A stretch of DNA of 38,606 nucleotides from Bacteroidales bacterium (GCA_017960905.1 JAGCYH010000003.1:1-38606), one strand, 5' to 3'; positions 24,877 to 34,082 are shown, numbered from the stretch's first letter. Numbers and translations: made by a program. Notes: generated from the letters alone by a model not told the origin.

Positions 24877-25683
24877 TCAATTGGCTTTTTGGAAGAATAT
24901 ATTGTTTGATATAAACTTGCTTTTCAACGACTTAGGCAAATCTTCGCGTTTGCCAAGAATCAGGAAACTGTTGTCGTACATTTTGCTGTACACCATGGCC
25001 ATAATCTTGCGCTGCAGCGCGTCGTTGAAGTAAATCATCACATTGCGGAAGAATACCACATCGACGCGGTAGGCAAACGGCGACTGCCCCATCACTAAGT
25101 TGTGGCAGATGAAGCGAGGCTTGCCGAGCAACGGCGGTTTGATTTTTATCTGATCTTTCTTCTCGTCAATATCAAAATAGTCAGAGAATTTCGATTTGCT
25201 GCCTATACCGCGCATCACGGCATTGAAGTTGTCCTCGAAATACTTGTTGAAGCTGTAAGCGTACTCGCCTTTCTTAGCCACAGAGAGCACACGCGGATTG
25301 ATGTCGGTGCCTATTATGCGACATTTGTCGAGCATGTTGAGCTCGCTGAGCATTATAAGGTTGGAATATACTTCCAATCCAACCGAACAGCCTATGTGCC
25401 AGAACGTTACGGTTGTTTTCGGCAACGATTTGTAGAGCGTATTGAAGAGCGACACCCACACTTGGGGGTCGCGGAAAAGCTCTGTTGTGTTGACGGTAAT
25501 GTCTTCGACGACGCGCCCCATAAACGGGCGGTCGGTAACGCAGCGGCGGAGGATTTCTTCGAACGTCATTTTCGTCTCATCGCATATTTTCTGCAATCTA
25601 CGCGAAATGGAGTTTTCCGAGTAGTCGCAAAAATCATAGTCGGTGATTTTCTTAAATTCTTGTAAAAACGTCTTAAAATCCAT
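24877..25683 (-). CDS. CheR-type receptor methyltransferase, divergent paralogue
   Basis: The 268-residue protein has the CheR arrangement: N-domain, VNTTELFRDP (64-73), SAM loop FWHIGCSVGLEVYS (94-107), GTDINPRVLSVAKKGEYAYS with the SAM-contacting Asp, and VVFFRNVMIYF. The core Gly and Cys-Ser of the loop are retained, so activity is possible. The C-terminal GHSES motif of ordinary CheR is replaced by LGKRED. It is adjacent to a degenerate paralogue (1-base gap) and 12 bases after the GAF/PAS sensor gene, suggesting that these two CheR-like proteins serve a target other than the MCP. Confidence 0.82.
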   Translation of the reverse strand: MDFKTFLQEFKKITDYDFCDYSENSISRRLQKICDETKMTFEEILRRCVTDRPFMGRVVEDITVNTTELFRDPQVWVSLFNTLYKSLPKTTVTFWHIGCSVGLEVYSNLIMLSELNMLDKCRIIGTDINPRVLSVAKKGEYAYSFNKYFEDNFNAVMRGIGSKSKFSDYFDIDEKKDQIKIKPPLLGKPRFICHNLVMGQSPFAYRVDVVFFRNVMIYFNDALQRKIMAMVYSKMYDNSFLILGKREDLPKSLKSKFISNNIFFQKAN

Positions 25684-25695
25684 AGACTGAGCCGT

Positions 25696-27573
25696 TTAGA
25701 ACAATTCTACCTCGACGTTTTGTATGAATGCAGTGAACGAATGGTCGTCGCCGACTTCGGCTTCGGACAAGAGGAAGAGCACCGGCACTTCCTCGCCGAA
25801 TTTGTTTTTGATCGGCACCTCGCGTCGTTCGCCGATTATCTTCTTCAAATCGGGCGTTACAAAAGTCTTTATGAATTCGTTGTTCTGAATTGCGTCGGCG
25901 GAGAAGAGCATGTTGACGTCGTTGTTGAGCACTTCGGCACGGTCGTAGCCCCACAGTTTTTCGGCGGCAGCGTTGAAGAATTCAACGACGCCCTCCTTGT
26001 TGGTGGTGATGATGGCGTCGAGAGCACCTTCGAGAGTCTTCTCGTTACGTATCTTAACTGCCTCTATTTCTTTGAATTGCTCTTTCATTTCGTTGCGTGC
26101 ATCACGCAACATTATGTCGAGTTCCTCTTTGCTTCGTTTCATCTCCTGCTCGAGTTTCACCTGGTCGGCGATGTTGGTCTCGAGGCTCAATATCTTTATC
26201 ACCTCGCCCTCGCCGTCGATGACAGGCGAGTAGGTAGAGAGGAGCCAAACCTCTTCGCCCTTCTTGGTACGGCGGCGTACGCGGCCGTTGAAGGTCTCGC
26301 CCTTGCGTATGGTCTCCAGAATCTCGTCGAGCTGGTCGACGTCTTCTTTGAAGAAGAAGACGCGCATGTTCTGACCCTCGATTTCCTCGGGTTTGTACTG
26401 GAATGTCTTCAGGAAGTTGGGATTCACGTTGAGTATCGTTCCGTCGGTTTCGAACTCGCCGCTTATCGAGCCATGGTTGATGGCCTCGAGGATACCCTTC
26501 ATCTCTATCTCGCGGCGTTCGTTCTCTTCCTGTGTAGCCTGCATCTCTTCGAGGTTCTGGCGCAACTCTTCTTCCTGCTGAGCCATCTTCTCGGCCTGTA
26601 TCTGCGTCTCACGCAGCAGGTCGCTCGTCTGTATGTTCGTCTTCACCGACGATATGGTCAGCGCGATACTCTCGGCCGTCTTCTCCACAAACTGTATTTC
26701 GTATTCGAGGAACGGCTTGAACGACGCCATTTCGATGACACCGAAAATCTCGTCGTTGGCTTTTAGTGGAACTAAAAGCAACGACCTTGGGTTCGACTCG
26801 CCCAAGCCCGATGTTACAGTGATGTAGTTGTTGGGTATATCGGTAATGTAAATCGTCTCTTTCTCAAGGCCGCAACGGCCTATAAGACCTTCGCCCCACA
26901 TGATTTTCTTGTCGGCGAACTTCTTACGGTCGAATGCAACAAAACCTGTCAGCTGGAAGTATTTCTCGCCATTTTCGCCTTCGTCCAATATGAAGAATCC
27001 GGCCTGATTAATCTTCATATAATCAACCAGATAGCGTATGATATTGTACGATAGTTCCTCCATGTTGTCGTTGTTTCGGCGAAGGATTTCGGCGAACTGA
27101 GCCACACCGTTGGTTGCCCACGTACGCTGCTCCTCTTCCACTCGGCGCTGCTCCTCTTCTTTCTTATTGCTTATGAGGTTTTCGCGCAGTTTTGAGAGCG
27201 AGAATCCCAAGTCGTCGCTCTCGTCGGTGATGTTAAGGCTCGCATCAAGCTTGCCGTCGGACAGGTCTTCGACGAACTGCAAGATAGCCGTCGACCGCTT
27301 TGCGGTCTGCTTTATCGACTTGTTCTGCTCCTTGATGATTTTCGTCAGCTGGTTCGACAGCAGATAACCAGCCAGCGCGCAAAGGAACGGCAACAGCACA
27401 ACGACCCAAATAGCCGGGAACGACTTTATGAAATCGGCGAGCGTATGCTCGCTGTTGTGATAGGTTTCAGAGTTTGCCGCAAGCAAAATAATTACAAGGG
27501 TTATCAATAGTCCGAAGACGAAACCCCTTATGGTGTATAAGTGAACGAGATGGTTCAGTTTTCTTTGTTTCAT
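25696..27573 (-). CDS. Membrane GAF/PAS sensor protein lacking a catalytic output
   Basis: The 625-residue product has two N-terminal membrane segments (about 17-33 and 54-73), a HAMP-like helical stretch (75-135), a GAF domain (about 155-310) with GEGLIG and DIPNNYITVTSGLG, a coiled coil (310-360), a PAS domain (360-480), another coiled coil and a final PAS-like domain (520-620). It then stops, with no kinase, phosphatase or MCP part. The conserved AEILRRNNDNMEELSYNII lead-in is common to Bacteroidota sensor proteins. It may signal by binding a partner such as the SiaA-like phosphatase, or be a target of the adjacent CheR-like and CheB-like proteins. Confidence 0.8.
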   Translation of the reverse strand: MKQRKLNHLVHLYTIRGFVFGLLITLVIILLAANSETYHNSEHTLADFIKSFPAIWVVVLLPFLCALAGYLLSNQLTKIIKEQNKSIKQTAKRSTAILQFVEDLSDGKLDASLNITDESDDLGFSLSKLRENLISNKKEEEQRRVEEEQRTWATNGVAQFAEILRRNNDNMEELSYNIIRYLVDYMKINQAGFFILDEGENGEKYFQLTGFVAFDRKKFADKKIMWGEGLIGRCGLEKETIYITDIPNNYITVTSGLGESNPRSLLLVPLKANDEIFGVIEMASFKPFLEYEIQFVEKTAESIALTISSVKTNIQTSDLLRETQIQAEKMAQQEEELRQNLEEMQATQEENERREIEMKGILEAINHGSISGEFETDGTILNVNPNFLKTFQYKPEEIEGQNMRVFFFKEDVDQLDEILETIRKGETFNGRVRRRTKKGEEVWLLSTYSPVIDGEGEVIKILSLETNIADQVKLEQEMKRSKEELDIMLRDARNEMKEQFKEIEAVKIRNEKTLEGALDAIITTNKEGVVEFFNAAAEKLWGYDRAEVLNNDVNMLFSADAIQNNEFIKTFVTPDLKKIIGERREVPIKNKFGEEVPVLFLLSEAEVGDDHSFTAFIQNVEVELF

Positions 27574-27596
27574 CGATCAGGTTATATTTTCTAAAT

Positions 27597-28742
27597 TTAT
27601 GATTGTAAACGTTTTATCAAATGTTGTGTAATCTTGTCGAGCGGCACAACGGCATCTACGGCGCCCGTTTTGATGGCCTCTTTGGGCATGCCGAAAACGA
27701 CGCACGACTTTTCGTCCTGGGCAATGGTGTACGCGCCCATCTCGTGCATCTCCTGCATACCTTTGGCGCCATCGGCGCCCATGCCGGTGAGTATAACGCC
27801 TATGGCGTTATGCCCCGCATAGCGGGCTGCAGAGCGAAACAGCACATCGACCGACGGACGGTGTCGGTTGACGAGCGGACCTTCCTTTATCTCGACAAAG
27901 TATTCTTTGCCCACCCTTTTGAGCAGCATGTGTTTGTTGCCCGGGGCTATGAGCACGCGCCCCTTGTATAGTTTGTCGCCATTCTCGGCCTCTTTCACTT
28001 CGAGTTTCGATATTTGGTTGAGGCTGTTCGAGAACGACTTGGTGAAGCCTTCGGGCATGTGCTGCACAATGGCTATGCCAGGCAGATTGCCCGGCATCTC
28101 GCGCAAGAGGTGCCTGATGGCTTCGGTTCCGCCCGTCGATGAGCCAAGCACTATCACACGGTCGGTGCTTACTATTATGTCGTTCGACGACACTTTCTCC
28201 AGCATCACATCGGCGGTGTACTTCGGACTCACCGTTGCGGTGTTGGCTATTGGTATGGTAGTTTGAGAATTGTAGTCTTTCTGTGGTTGTGCAGGTTGCT
28301 GTTTCTCGTTGTATTCGTTGGGTTTCTTACGTTTCAGTTTCGACTGCGCAGCGGCTTTCACCACGTCGCGAAGCATGATGTGCGACTCTTGGAAGAACAC
28401 ATCGGGATTCATCGACGGTTTGCCTATCACGTCGCTTGCGCCGTATTCGAGGGCTTTCATGGCCGCCTCGGTACCTTCGGTAGTTAGCGATGATATGACA
28501 ACAACCGGTATCGGGTGTTGCGACATTATTTTGCGTAAGAAGGTCAGCCCGTCCATTCGGGGCATTTCTATATCGAGAGTGATGACGTCGGGCACTTCCT
28601 GCATTATTCGCCGTACGGCGAATATAGGGTCAGCGGCGGTGCCCATGACTTCTATTTCGGGGTCAGCCTCCAAAATAGAAGAGAGCGACTGCCGTACCAC
28701 AGCCGAGTCGTCAACTATCAATACTCTTATCTTCTTACCCAT
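27597..28742 (-). CDS. cheB: CheB, receiver-regulated receptor methylesterase
   Basis: The 381-residue protein joins an N-terminal receiver domain (phospho-acceptor Asp57 in [11 protein letters not shown]; acidic pocket DD at 11-12) to a C-terminal methylesterase through an unusually long linker (about 130-190, Gln/Thr/Pro-rich). The catalytic triad lies in GSSTGG, QHMPEG and LTGMGADGA. It removes methyl groups from MCP glutamates after phosphorylation by CheA. It is 23 bases downstream of cheD. This is the standard, CheA-controlled adaptation enzyme of the system. Confidence 0.94.
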   Translation of the reverse strand: MGKKIRVLIVDDSAVVRQSLSSILEADPEIEVMGTAADPIFAVRRIMQEVPDVITLDIEMPRMDGLTFLRKIMSQHPIPVVVISSLTTEGTEAAMKALEYGASDVIGKPSMNPDVFFQESHIMLRDVVKAAAQSKLKRKKPNEYNEKQQPAQPQKDYNSQTTIPIANTATVSPKYTADVMLEKVSSNDIIVSTDRVIVLGSSTGGTEAIRHLLREMPGNLPGIAIVQHMPEGFTKSFSNSLNQISKLEVKEAENGDKLYKGRVLIAPGNKHMLLKRVGKEYFVEIKEGPLVNRHRPSVDVLFRSAARYAGHNAIGVILTGMGADGAKGMQEMHEMGAYTIAQDEKSCVVFGMPKEAIKTGAVDAVVPLDKITQHLIKRLQS

Positions 28743-28765
28743 ACCACCATATTATTAAACATGAA

Positions 28766-29239
28766 CTATAGTTCGTGTTTTTCCAAAAATTTATGTCTCA
28801 CTTCACCTGTATCGGTGAAGAAGAGTATCTTCCTTCCCTTTTTGCCTCCGGTGCTCGAGCCGACCACCGGAATTTTCTTTTCTTCGAGCATCATGCGGGC
28901 GACCATGATATTGCGTTCGCCTATCATAGTCGATGTCTTTCCGCCGCCCACATCTAAGAGTTCACCGCCTCCAAAGACTTTGGCCTGTATGTCCTCCATC
29001 CGGCTGCCCATGCTTTTCATCTTTTCGATGAGCTTGTCAATTGCGATATTGCCGTATTTTGGCGAAGCCAAATCGTTGCCGTTCCATATCGGCAGCATAT
29101 AGTGGTTTATTCCGCCGTAGTGCAGGCGTTTGTCCCACAGACATACCGCAACGCATGAGCCGAGCACCGTTTTCACTACATAAGGCTCTTTGCTGGCAAA
29201 AAATGACGAAGGATATAAAAAATGTTGTAAATATTCCAT
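28766..29239 (-). CDS. cheD: CheD receptor glutamine deamidase
   Basis: The 157-residue protein has the CheD catalytic set Thr24, Cys29 and His46 in TVLGSCVAVCLWD and GGINHYMLP, with spacing like that of Thermotoga CheD. The later GGG-ELL and GERN segments are also present. CheD deamidates specific Gln residues on MCPs and can interact with CheC; no CheC is encoded here. It lies between the histidine-kinase-like gene (11-base gap) and cheB. Confidence 0.93.
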   Translation of the reverse strand: MEYLQHFLYPSSFFASKEPYVVKTVLGSCVAVCLWDKRLHYGGINHYMLPIWNGNDLASPKYGNIAIDKLIEKMKSMGSRMEDIQAKVFGGGELLDVGGGKTSTMIGERNIMVARMMLEEKKIPVVGSSTGGKKGRKILFFTDTGEVRHKFLEKHEL

Positions 29240-29250
29240 TCGTCGCTAAG

Positions 29251-30150
29251 TTAAAAAATCTCGTCTCCGTCGTCGAAAAAGACATCGTCGCCTTCACCGC
29301 TGAAGCAATCCACTACCGTGTCCGATTCGGGCAGCGACAAAGTGAATGTAGAGCCCTCGCCTTTCTGGCTTTTTATATCTATCGTGCCGTGCAAAACGTC
29401 GAGCAGGGCTTTCGTGATCGACAGACCCAAGCCGTGGCCTTGGTTTATCGAGTTGATGCCCGTGTCAAGACGTTTGAAACGCTCGAATATTATATTCTGG
29501 TTTTTCTCCGAAATACCGGTTCCGAAGTCCTGTACAGATATGTTCAGTATATCGTCGTCGACCCACAGCTTCATGATGACCTTGCTGTCTTTGTAGCTGT
29601 ACTTTATGGCGTTGTTGAGGATATTGCTCAATATCTGTTTGAGTTTCTCCGAGTCGGTCTTGTAGTAGAAGTTTTTGCCGAAACCGAACTCTATCTGGTA
29701 GTCAAGTATAAGCTCGATGCCCATTTTGCGCGCTACCACCGAGAACGAGTCGATGACCGACTGTACAAGGCTGCGTACGTTGACCTTCGAAATGTTCGGT
29801 GTCATCTCGCCGGCTTCGATCTTAGCAGCCGTGAAGATGTTCTTAAGCTGGAAGTCGAGGTTGAAGGCTTCGTTGTGTATGAGAGCCACCATCGAAACAA
29901 CCTTTTTCCAATCCTGTTTTTCGACAGACAATATTGATTTTGACAACCCAAGAATCGACGTAAATGGGTTCACTATCTCATTGGTGATGTTAGAAATAAA
30001 GTGGCTTTTGAGCGCTTCTGAATCTTTCAGACGCTTGCTCATCGCTTGATTGTCGGCTTCCAAAGCATCGTTTTTCTTCTGAAGGATTTCCACCATTTCC
30101 AAGCGATTCTTAAACTCTTTAAGCAACTGCTTATTTGACAAGTTGTTCAT
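29251..30150 (-). CDS. Histidine-kinase-like protein lacking the phospho-accepting His
   Basis: The 299-residue cytosolic protein has a coiled-coil start (1-45), a dimerisation/HisKA-like region (46-115) and an ATPase domain (150-272) with N-box LSNILNNAIKYS, G1 DFGTGI and G2 GHGLGLSI. The H-box, usually SHEIRTPL, reads TNEIVNPF, with Asn57 where the phospho-His should be. The nucleotide-binding parts are intact, so the ATPase domain may still bind ATP, but ordinary autophosphorylation should not occur. A C-terminal acidic tail (DDVFFDDGDEIF) follows. Its place between cheR and cheD suggests a scaffold, allosteric regulator or phosphatase within the chemosensory complex. Confidence 0.82.
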   Translation of the reverse strand: MNNLSNKQLLKEFKNRLEMVEILQKKNDALEADNQAMSKRLKDSEALKSHFISNITNEIVNPFTSILGLSKSILSVEKQDWKKVVSMVALIHNEAFNLDFQLKNIFTAAKIEAGEMTPNISKVNVRSLVQSVIDSFSVVARKMGIELILDYQIEFGFGKNFYYKTDSEKLKQILSNILNNAIKYSYKDSKVIMKLWVDDDILNISVQDFGTGISEKNQNIIFERFKRLDTGINSINQGHGLGLSITKALLDVLHGTIDIKSQKGEGSTFTLSLPESDTVVDCFSGEGDDVFFDDGDEIF

Positions 30151-30162
30151 ATTATTATTGTA

Positions 30163-31023
30163 TTATATTTTTTTAAAAATTGTGGGTTGTATGTTAGTCA
30201 ACGGTACCGACATATTGGCCATAGACTCCGAATGGCCTATGAAGAGATAACCTCCGTCGGCCAAATGACGACACAGTTTGTTGATCACTTTTTCCTGTGT
30301 CTCTCTATCGAAATATATCAGTACGTTTCTACAAAAAATCACGTCGTATTTCTCTGTTATATCGTAAACCGCGTCCATTAGGTTTAAATATTTCAAAGAA
30401 ATATTTTTCTGGAGCTGCGGGGTCACCCGTACCATGGCCTTTTTGCGGTCTTTGCTCTTCAGAAAATACTTTTTCTTGAGCATCAGCGGAATACCCTCTA
30501 TCGACTTCTCTCCGTAAACACCGTGCACTGCCTTGTCGAGTACATTCGACGAGATGTCGGTCCCAAGCAACGAGAACGACAGCTGCGGATTGCGCTCAAT
30601 GAATTCATTGAGCACAATGCTTATCGTGTAGAGCTCCTCGCCGCTTGAGCAAGCCGCGCTCCATATCTTTATATTCCGCCCGCCTTTGGCCACAAACTGC
30701 GGCAGCACCTCTTTCGACAAGAAGTCGAAATGCACCGGCTCGCGGAAAAAATCTGTCTTGTTTGTCGTAATGACACTCAGAAAGTTGTACAGCTCGTTTT
30801 TCTGCCCTTCGGGGCTGAAAAAGTAATTCTTGTACTCTGAGTACGACGTCATCTTCAGCTCCCTGATACGCTTCAGCAACCGACCCTGCAGCATTATCCT
30901 CTTGATTTCGGGCATCTTGATGCCGAACTCAGAGTAAATGTAGTCGCTGAACGTTTTAAAGTCGCTGAGCGAAAGCTCAGCTTTAAAACAGTCAACTTCA
31001 CCGTTGGTATTGATTGCTGGCAT
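30163..31023 (-). CDS. cheR: CheR receptor methyltransferase
   Basis: The 286-residue protein is the most canonical of the three CheR-like proteins here: TTNKTDFFREP, the SAM loop WSAACSSGEELYT, GTDISSNVLDKAVHGVY, DVIFCRNVLIYF and the C-terminal GHSESM. It methylates glutamates of the MCP using S-adenosylmethionine. It is 19 bases downstream of a cheW gene. The MCP's C-terminal SYESF could be a docking site for it. Confidence 0.94.
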   Translation of the reverse strand: MPAINTNGEVDCFKAELSLSDFKTFSDYIYSEFGIKMPEIKRIMLQGRLLKRIRELKMTSYSEYKNYFFSPEGQKNELYNFLSVITTNKTDFFREPVHFDFLSKEVLPQFVAKGGRNIKIWSAACSSGEELYTISIVLNEFIERNPQLSFSLLGTDISSNVLDKAVHGVYGEKSIEGIPLMLKKKYFLKSKDRKKAMVRVTPQLQKNISLKYLNLMDAVYDITEKYDVIFCRNVLIYFDRETQEKVINKLCRHLADGGYLFIGHSESMANMSVPLTNIQPTIFKKI

Positions 31024-31042
31024 ATTCAGTGTGCGTTTTTCT

Positions 31043-31507
31043 TTATTTTAATATCTGTTTCAACGAAACGATGTCGGTGTCGGTGAATATTTTGTCGACA
31101 TTGAGCGCCAATATCAGCTCCGCTCCGTGTTTGATGGCGTACATCACATATCCAGGCTTGTAATTCGTTTCGATGTTCTGCTTGGCAGAATCCTCCACTT
31201 CGATCACGTCCGACACTTCATCAACAGCCAGAGCTACGTCGAAAGTGCTTCCGCCGGCGTTGATCGATATCACCAGCGTGCATGTGCGCGGGGTGATCTC
31301 TACAGCCGACAAACCGAACTTCAAGCCTGTGTCGATGAGCGGAATGACATTGTCGCGGTGCTCGGTAAGACCAATCAGATACGGAAGGTTGGCCGATTTT
31401 GATTTCGGCTCGGTATACTCCAGTATCTCAACCACTTTGTCGATACACACGCCATACTTGTTTCCGCTGGCGGCAAAAGTCAGATATATGTTCTTTACGT
31501 CTTCCAT
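31043..31507 (-). CDS. cheW: CheW-like coupling protein 1
   Basis: The 154-residue protein is a single CheW domain: the N-terminal strand pattern IYLTFAASGNKYGVCIDKVVEI, PYLIGLTEHRDNVIPLIDTG and VALAVDEVSDVIEVE are typical. CheW links MCPs to CheA in arrays. It lies one base after the second cheW gene. The two copies are clearly different in sequence (LTEHRDNVIPL here against VVNNHGNMTPV), so they may hold different array positions. Confidence 0.9.
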   Translation of the reverse strand: MEDVKNIYLTFAASGNKYGVCIDKVVEILEYTEPKSKSANLPYLIGLTEHRDNVIPLIDTGLKFGLSAVEITPRTCTLVISINAGGSTFDVALAVDEVSDVIEVEDSAKQNIETNYKPGYVMYAIKHGAELILALNVDKIFTDTDIVSLKQILK

Positions 31508-31508
31508 A

Positions 31509-31955
31509 TTATTGTTCTATAACTTTTGCAAGTTCCTCCAAATTAACTTTATATATGAATTTCTCTCCTATGTGGTAAGTGCCGCACAGCGCTTTCTGCA
31601 CCGTCTTGTCGATTTCGAAGACCACCTCGGGCGACATATTGTAATTGTCGGTGGCAAACACCTCGTCGACTTCGTCGACTTTGAATCCTATGAGCGACTC
31701 GTTAGAGTCGTCGACGGCGACAACAACAATGGATGCCTCAGGCAAGTTCTCCTCGGCGCTCACTCCGATGATTTTTCTGAAATCTACAACAGGTGTCATG
31801 TTTCCATGATTGTTCACCACGCCAAGTATATAGTCTTTCGACAATGGTACCGGTGTGGGTGCGGTCATCTCAAGTATGTGGCGGATTTTCGTTGTCTCGA
31901 AACAGAAAAATTCGCCTGCCACTTTAAATGATGTTATCGATGCTGCATCTTCCAT
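31509..31955 (-). CDS. cheW: CheW-like coupling protein 2
   Basis: The 148-residue protein is a CheW domain with FCFETTKIRHILEM, YILGVVNNHGNMTPVVDFRK and IGFKVDEVDEVF. Its ATG overlaps the cheA stop codon in a TAATG arrangement at 31953-31957, so its translation is probably coupled to cheA, giving a fixed CheA:CheW ratio. A second cheW follows at once. Confidence 0.9.
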   Translation of the reverse strand: MEDAASITSFKVAGEFFCFETTKIRHILEMTAPTPVPLSKDYILGVVNNHGNMTPVVDFRKIIGVSAEENLPEASIVVVAVDDSNESLIGFKVDEVDEVFATDNYNMSPEVVFEIDKTVQKALCGTYHIGEKFIYKVNLEELAKVIEQ

Positions 31956-34033
31956 TATTTCTGATTTTTATATCGTTTCTGGTTGTAGAAGTTTATCAGA
32001 CGCGTCGTGTCGATTATGAGCGACAGCGAGCCGTCGCCCATCACCGATGCACCAGGTATCATGTCGAGTTTCCGCAGGAAACGGCCCAGCGGCTTAACCA
32101 CTATCTGATACTCACCAACTATCTGATTTACAACTAATCCAACATGTTTTTCTCCTTGCTTAACGAGCAATATCTTGCTCTTGTCCATATCGCTTTTCTG
32201 CGAGTAGAACATATCGCAGATGTCGATGTACATTATCTGCTCGTCGCGGTAGGTGAACAGCGAGCCTGTGCCGTTGCTGTTGAAGACCACATCTTGCGGC
32301 GAAACTATTTTTTCGATATTCGACAAAGGCACCACAAACTGCTCGTCTTTTACTTTTGTGAGCAGACCATCGATAATCGACAGTGTAAGAGGCAGTTCGA
32401 GCGTTATCACCGTACCCTGGTCAACTATCGAGTCGATGCTTACCTCGCCTCGTATCTCGGCTATCTTGCTCTTCACAACGTCCATGCCTACGCCGCGGCC
32501 CGACACGTCGCTCACCTTTTCAGCGGTTGAGAAACCGCTGGCGAACACGAGGTTGAGTATTTCGTTTTTGGTCATATTGGCGCCCGAATCGACCAAACCT
32601 TTTTCGATGGCTTTTTTCAATATCTTTTCGGGATCCATGCCCTTGCCGTCATCGGATATTTTTATGATAACCGACGAACCTGAGTAATAGGCTTTTAGAA
32701 GAATTGTACCTTTCGGATTCTTGCCTTTTTTGATACGTTCTTCGGGCATCTCAATGCCATGGTCGCCCGAGTTGCGTATGATGTGCAGCAACGGGTCGGT
32801 GAGGTGCTCGATGATGTTTTTGTCGAGCTCGATGTCGCCACCCTCAACAACAAATTCCATTTGTTTGTTGAGTTTGTTGCACAAGTCGCGCACAAGTCGC
32901 TGGAAACGAACGAGTTCGCCCTGAAGTGGTATAAGGCTTATTTCGAACGAGTTTTCGCGGAGCTGGCGTGTTATTTTCTCCATTTGCTCGGCCAGCGCTT
33001 GAAGCGCTGGGTCGTTGCTTTTCACCGCGAAGAGGTTCAGCTGTGCTTGCATCGTAACGAGCTCACTGACAGCATTTACCAGCTCATCGATTTTAGCCGA
33101 CGACACCCTCATCGACGAAATCTTCGTTTCGCCACCGGGTTGTGCTTTAGCCGCGTCGGCTTTAGCAGCTTTCTTGACATCGGCTGCTGGCTGCGCGGTC
33201 TTAAACACCTCGAAATCTTTCTGTTCCAAGAATTTATACGACGCCTTGGCGTCGTCAATCATCTTGGGCAGCTTGTCGGTATTGCCGATAATATCGCCGT
33301 CGGGTAGTTCGAGAATGTCAACCTTACATTCATCTTCAACGAAGATGAATACGTCTTTTATGTCGTTGACATCTTGCTCGGTCGACAGAATGACCTGCCA
33401 CTTAATGCGTATTACGAGCGGTTCGAACTTAGCGAAAGGCTTGATGTCGTCGCAGAAGGCGATGGTTTTCGACTTGCCGAGCGCAGTAAGGTCGTCGAGA
33501 ATGAAGAGCGGGTTGGTACCGTTGTTGAGCAGCGACTCGAAAGGTGTGAAATCGATAAGGTAGTTTTTGGCCCCGGCCGCTTTAGGTTGTTCGGCCTGCG
33601 TTGTCGCAGCTGTCGCTGCGACAAGTTTCGGTCGGGGGCGCGAACTCGTCCCGTCGTCTTCAGGGAAATACTTCTGAATACGGGCTATGTAATCGTTCTG
33701 ACGGGCTATATCCTCTTCGTTTGTAAGCTCGCCTAAATCAAGCAGTTGCTTGATGTAGTCGAGCGATTCGAACGTGAGCGATATAATGTCTTTATCGACC
33801 TTGAGTTTGTCGGTTCTTATAAGGTCGTAGATGGTTTCGAGATTATGCGTGAATGTACTCAAGTCGTTAAACCCGAACATAGCACCACCACCTTTGATGG
33901 TGTGCATAGAACGGAACAGACGCTCGATAATCTCTTTGTTCTCCGGGTCTTTCTCGAGTTCGAAAAGTGCCTCTTCGATACTCGAAACATTATCCAACGC
34001 CTCTTCAACGAATTTTGCCTGAAATCTATCCAT
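31955..34033 (-). CDS. cheA: CheA chemosensory histidine kinase
   Basis: The 692-residue kinase has an N-terminal HPt domain with His44 in MHTIKGGGAMFGF (P1), an Ala/Pro-rich linker (130-155), a beta-alpha region (156-280, with NPLFILDDLTALGKS and KDVFIFVEDECKVDI) in the P2 position as in delta-proteobacterial-type CheA, a second linker, the P3 dimerisation helices (about 305-370), the P4 ATPase (N-box HIIRNSGDHGIE at 417-428, G1 DDGKGMD at 461-467, G2 GRGVGMDVV at 512-520) and a C-terminal CheW-like P5 domain (555-685). All catalytic motifs are intact. It phosphorylates CheY and CheB, and is the core of the array with the one MCP and two CheW proteins. Confidence 0.95.
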   Translation of the reverse strand: MDRFQAKFVEEALDNVSSIEEALFELEKDPENKEIIERLFRSMHTIKGGGAMFGFNDLSTFTHNLETIYDLIRTDKLKVDKDIISLTFESLDYIKQLLDLGELTNEEDIARQNDYIARIQKYFPEDDGTSSRPRPKLVAATAATTQAEQPKAAGAKNYLIDFTPFESLLNNGTNPLFILDDLTALGKSKTIAFCDDIKPFAKFEPLVIRIKWQVILSTEQDVNDIKDVFIFVEDECKVDILELPDGDIIGNTDKLPKMIDDAKASYKFLEQKDFEVFKTAQPAADVKKAAKADAAKAQPGGETKISSMRVSSAKIDELVNAVSELVTMQAQLNLFAVKSNDPALQALAEQMEKITRQLRENSFEISLIPLQGELVRFQRLVRDLCNKLNKQMEFVVEGGDIELDKNIIEHLTDPLLHIIRNSGDHGIEMPEERIKKGKNPKGTILLKAYYSGSSVIIKISDDGKGMDPEKILKKAIEKGLVDSGANMTKNEILNLVFASGFSTAEKVSDVSGRGVGMDVVKSKIAEIRGEVSIDSIVDQGTVITLELPLTLSIIDGLLTKVKDEQFVVPLSNIEKIVSPQDVVFNSNGTGSLFTYRDEQIMYIDICDMFYSQKSDMDKSKILLVKQGEKHVGLVVNQIVGEYQIVVKPLGRFLRKLDMIPGASVMGDGSLSLIIDTTRLINFYNQKRYKNQK

Positions 34034-34059
34034 AGTTATTACTATTTACATATTCTCGA

Positions 34060-34082
34060 AAAAAAAATCGCCGATTTTTTTT
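34060..34082 (-). other. A/U-rich hairpin in the cheY-cheA gap
   Basis: aaaaaaaatcg (34060-34070) is complementary to cgatttttttt (34072-34082), leaving room for a 9-bp A-U stem with a small GC-containing loop. It includes the cheY stop codon and lies before cheA. It could reduce read-through so that CheY is made in excess of CheA, but its weak stem makes this uncertain. Confidence 0.3.

Noticed and set aside
25720..26766. 348-residue plus-strand frame opposite the GAF/PAS gene
   Set aside because: Shadow frame, rich in Leu/Phe/Val/Arg as expected from the complement of coiled-coil and PAS coding DNA; the minus-strand frame has GAF and PAS motifs.
29041..29937. 298-residue plus-strand frame opposite cheD and the kinase-like gene
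   Set aside because: It crosses two well-supported minus-strand genes and has no domain resemblance.
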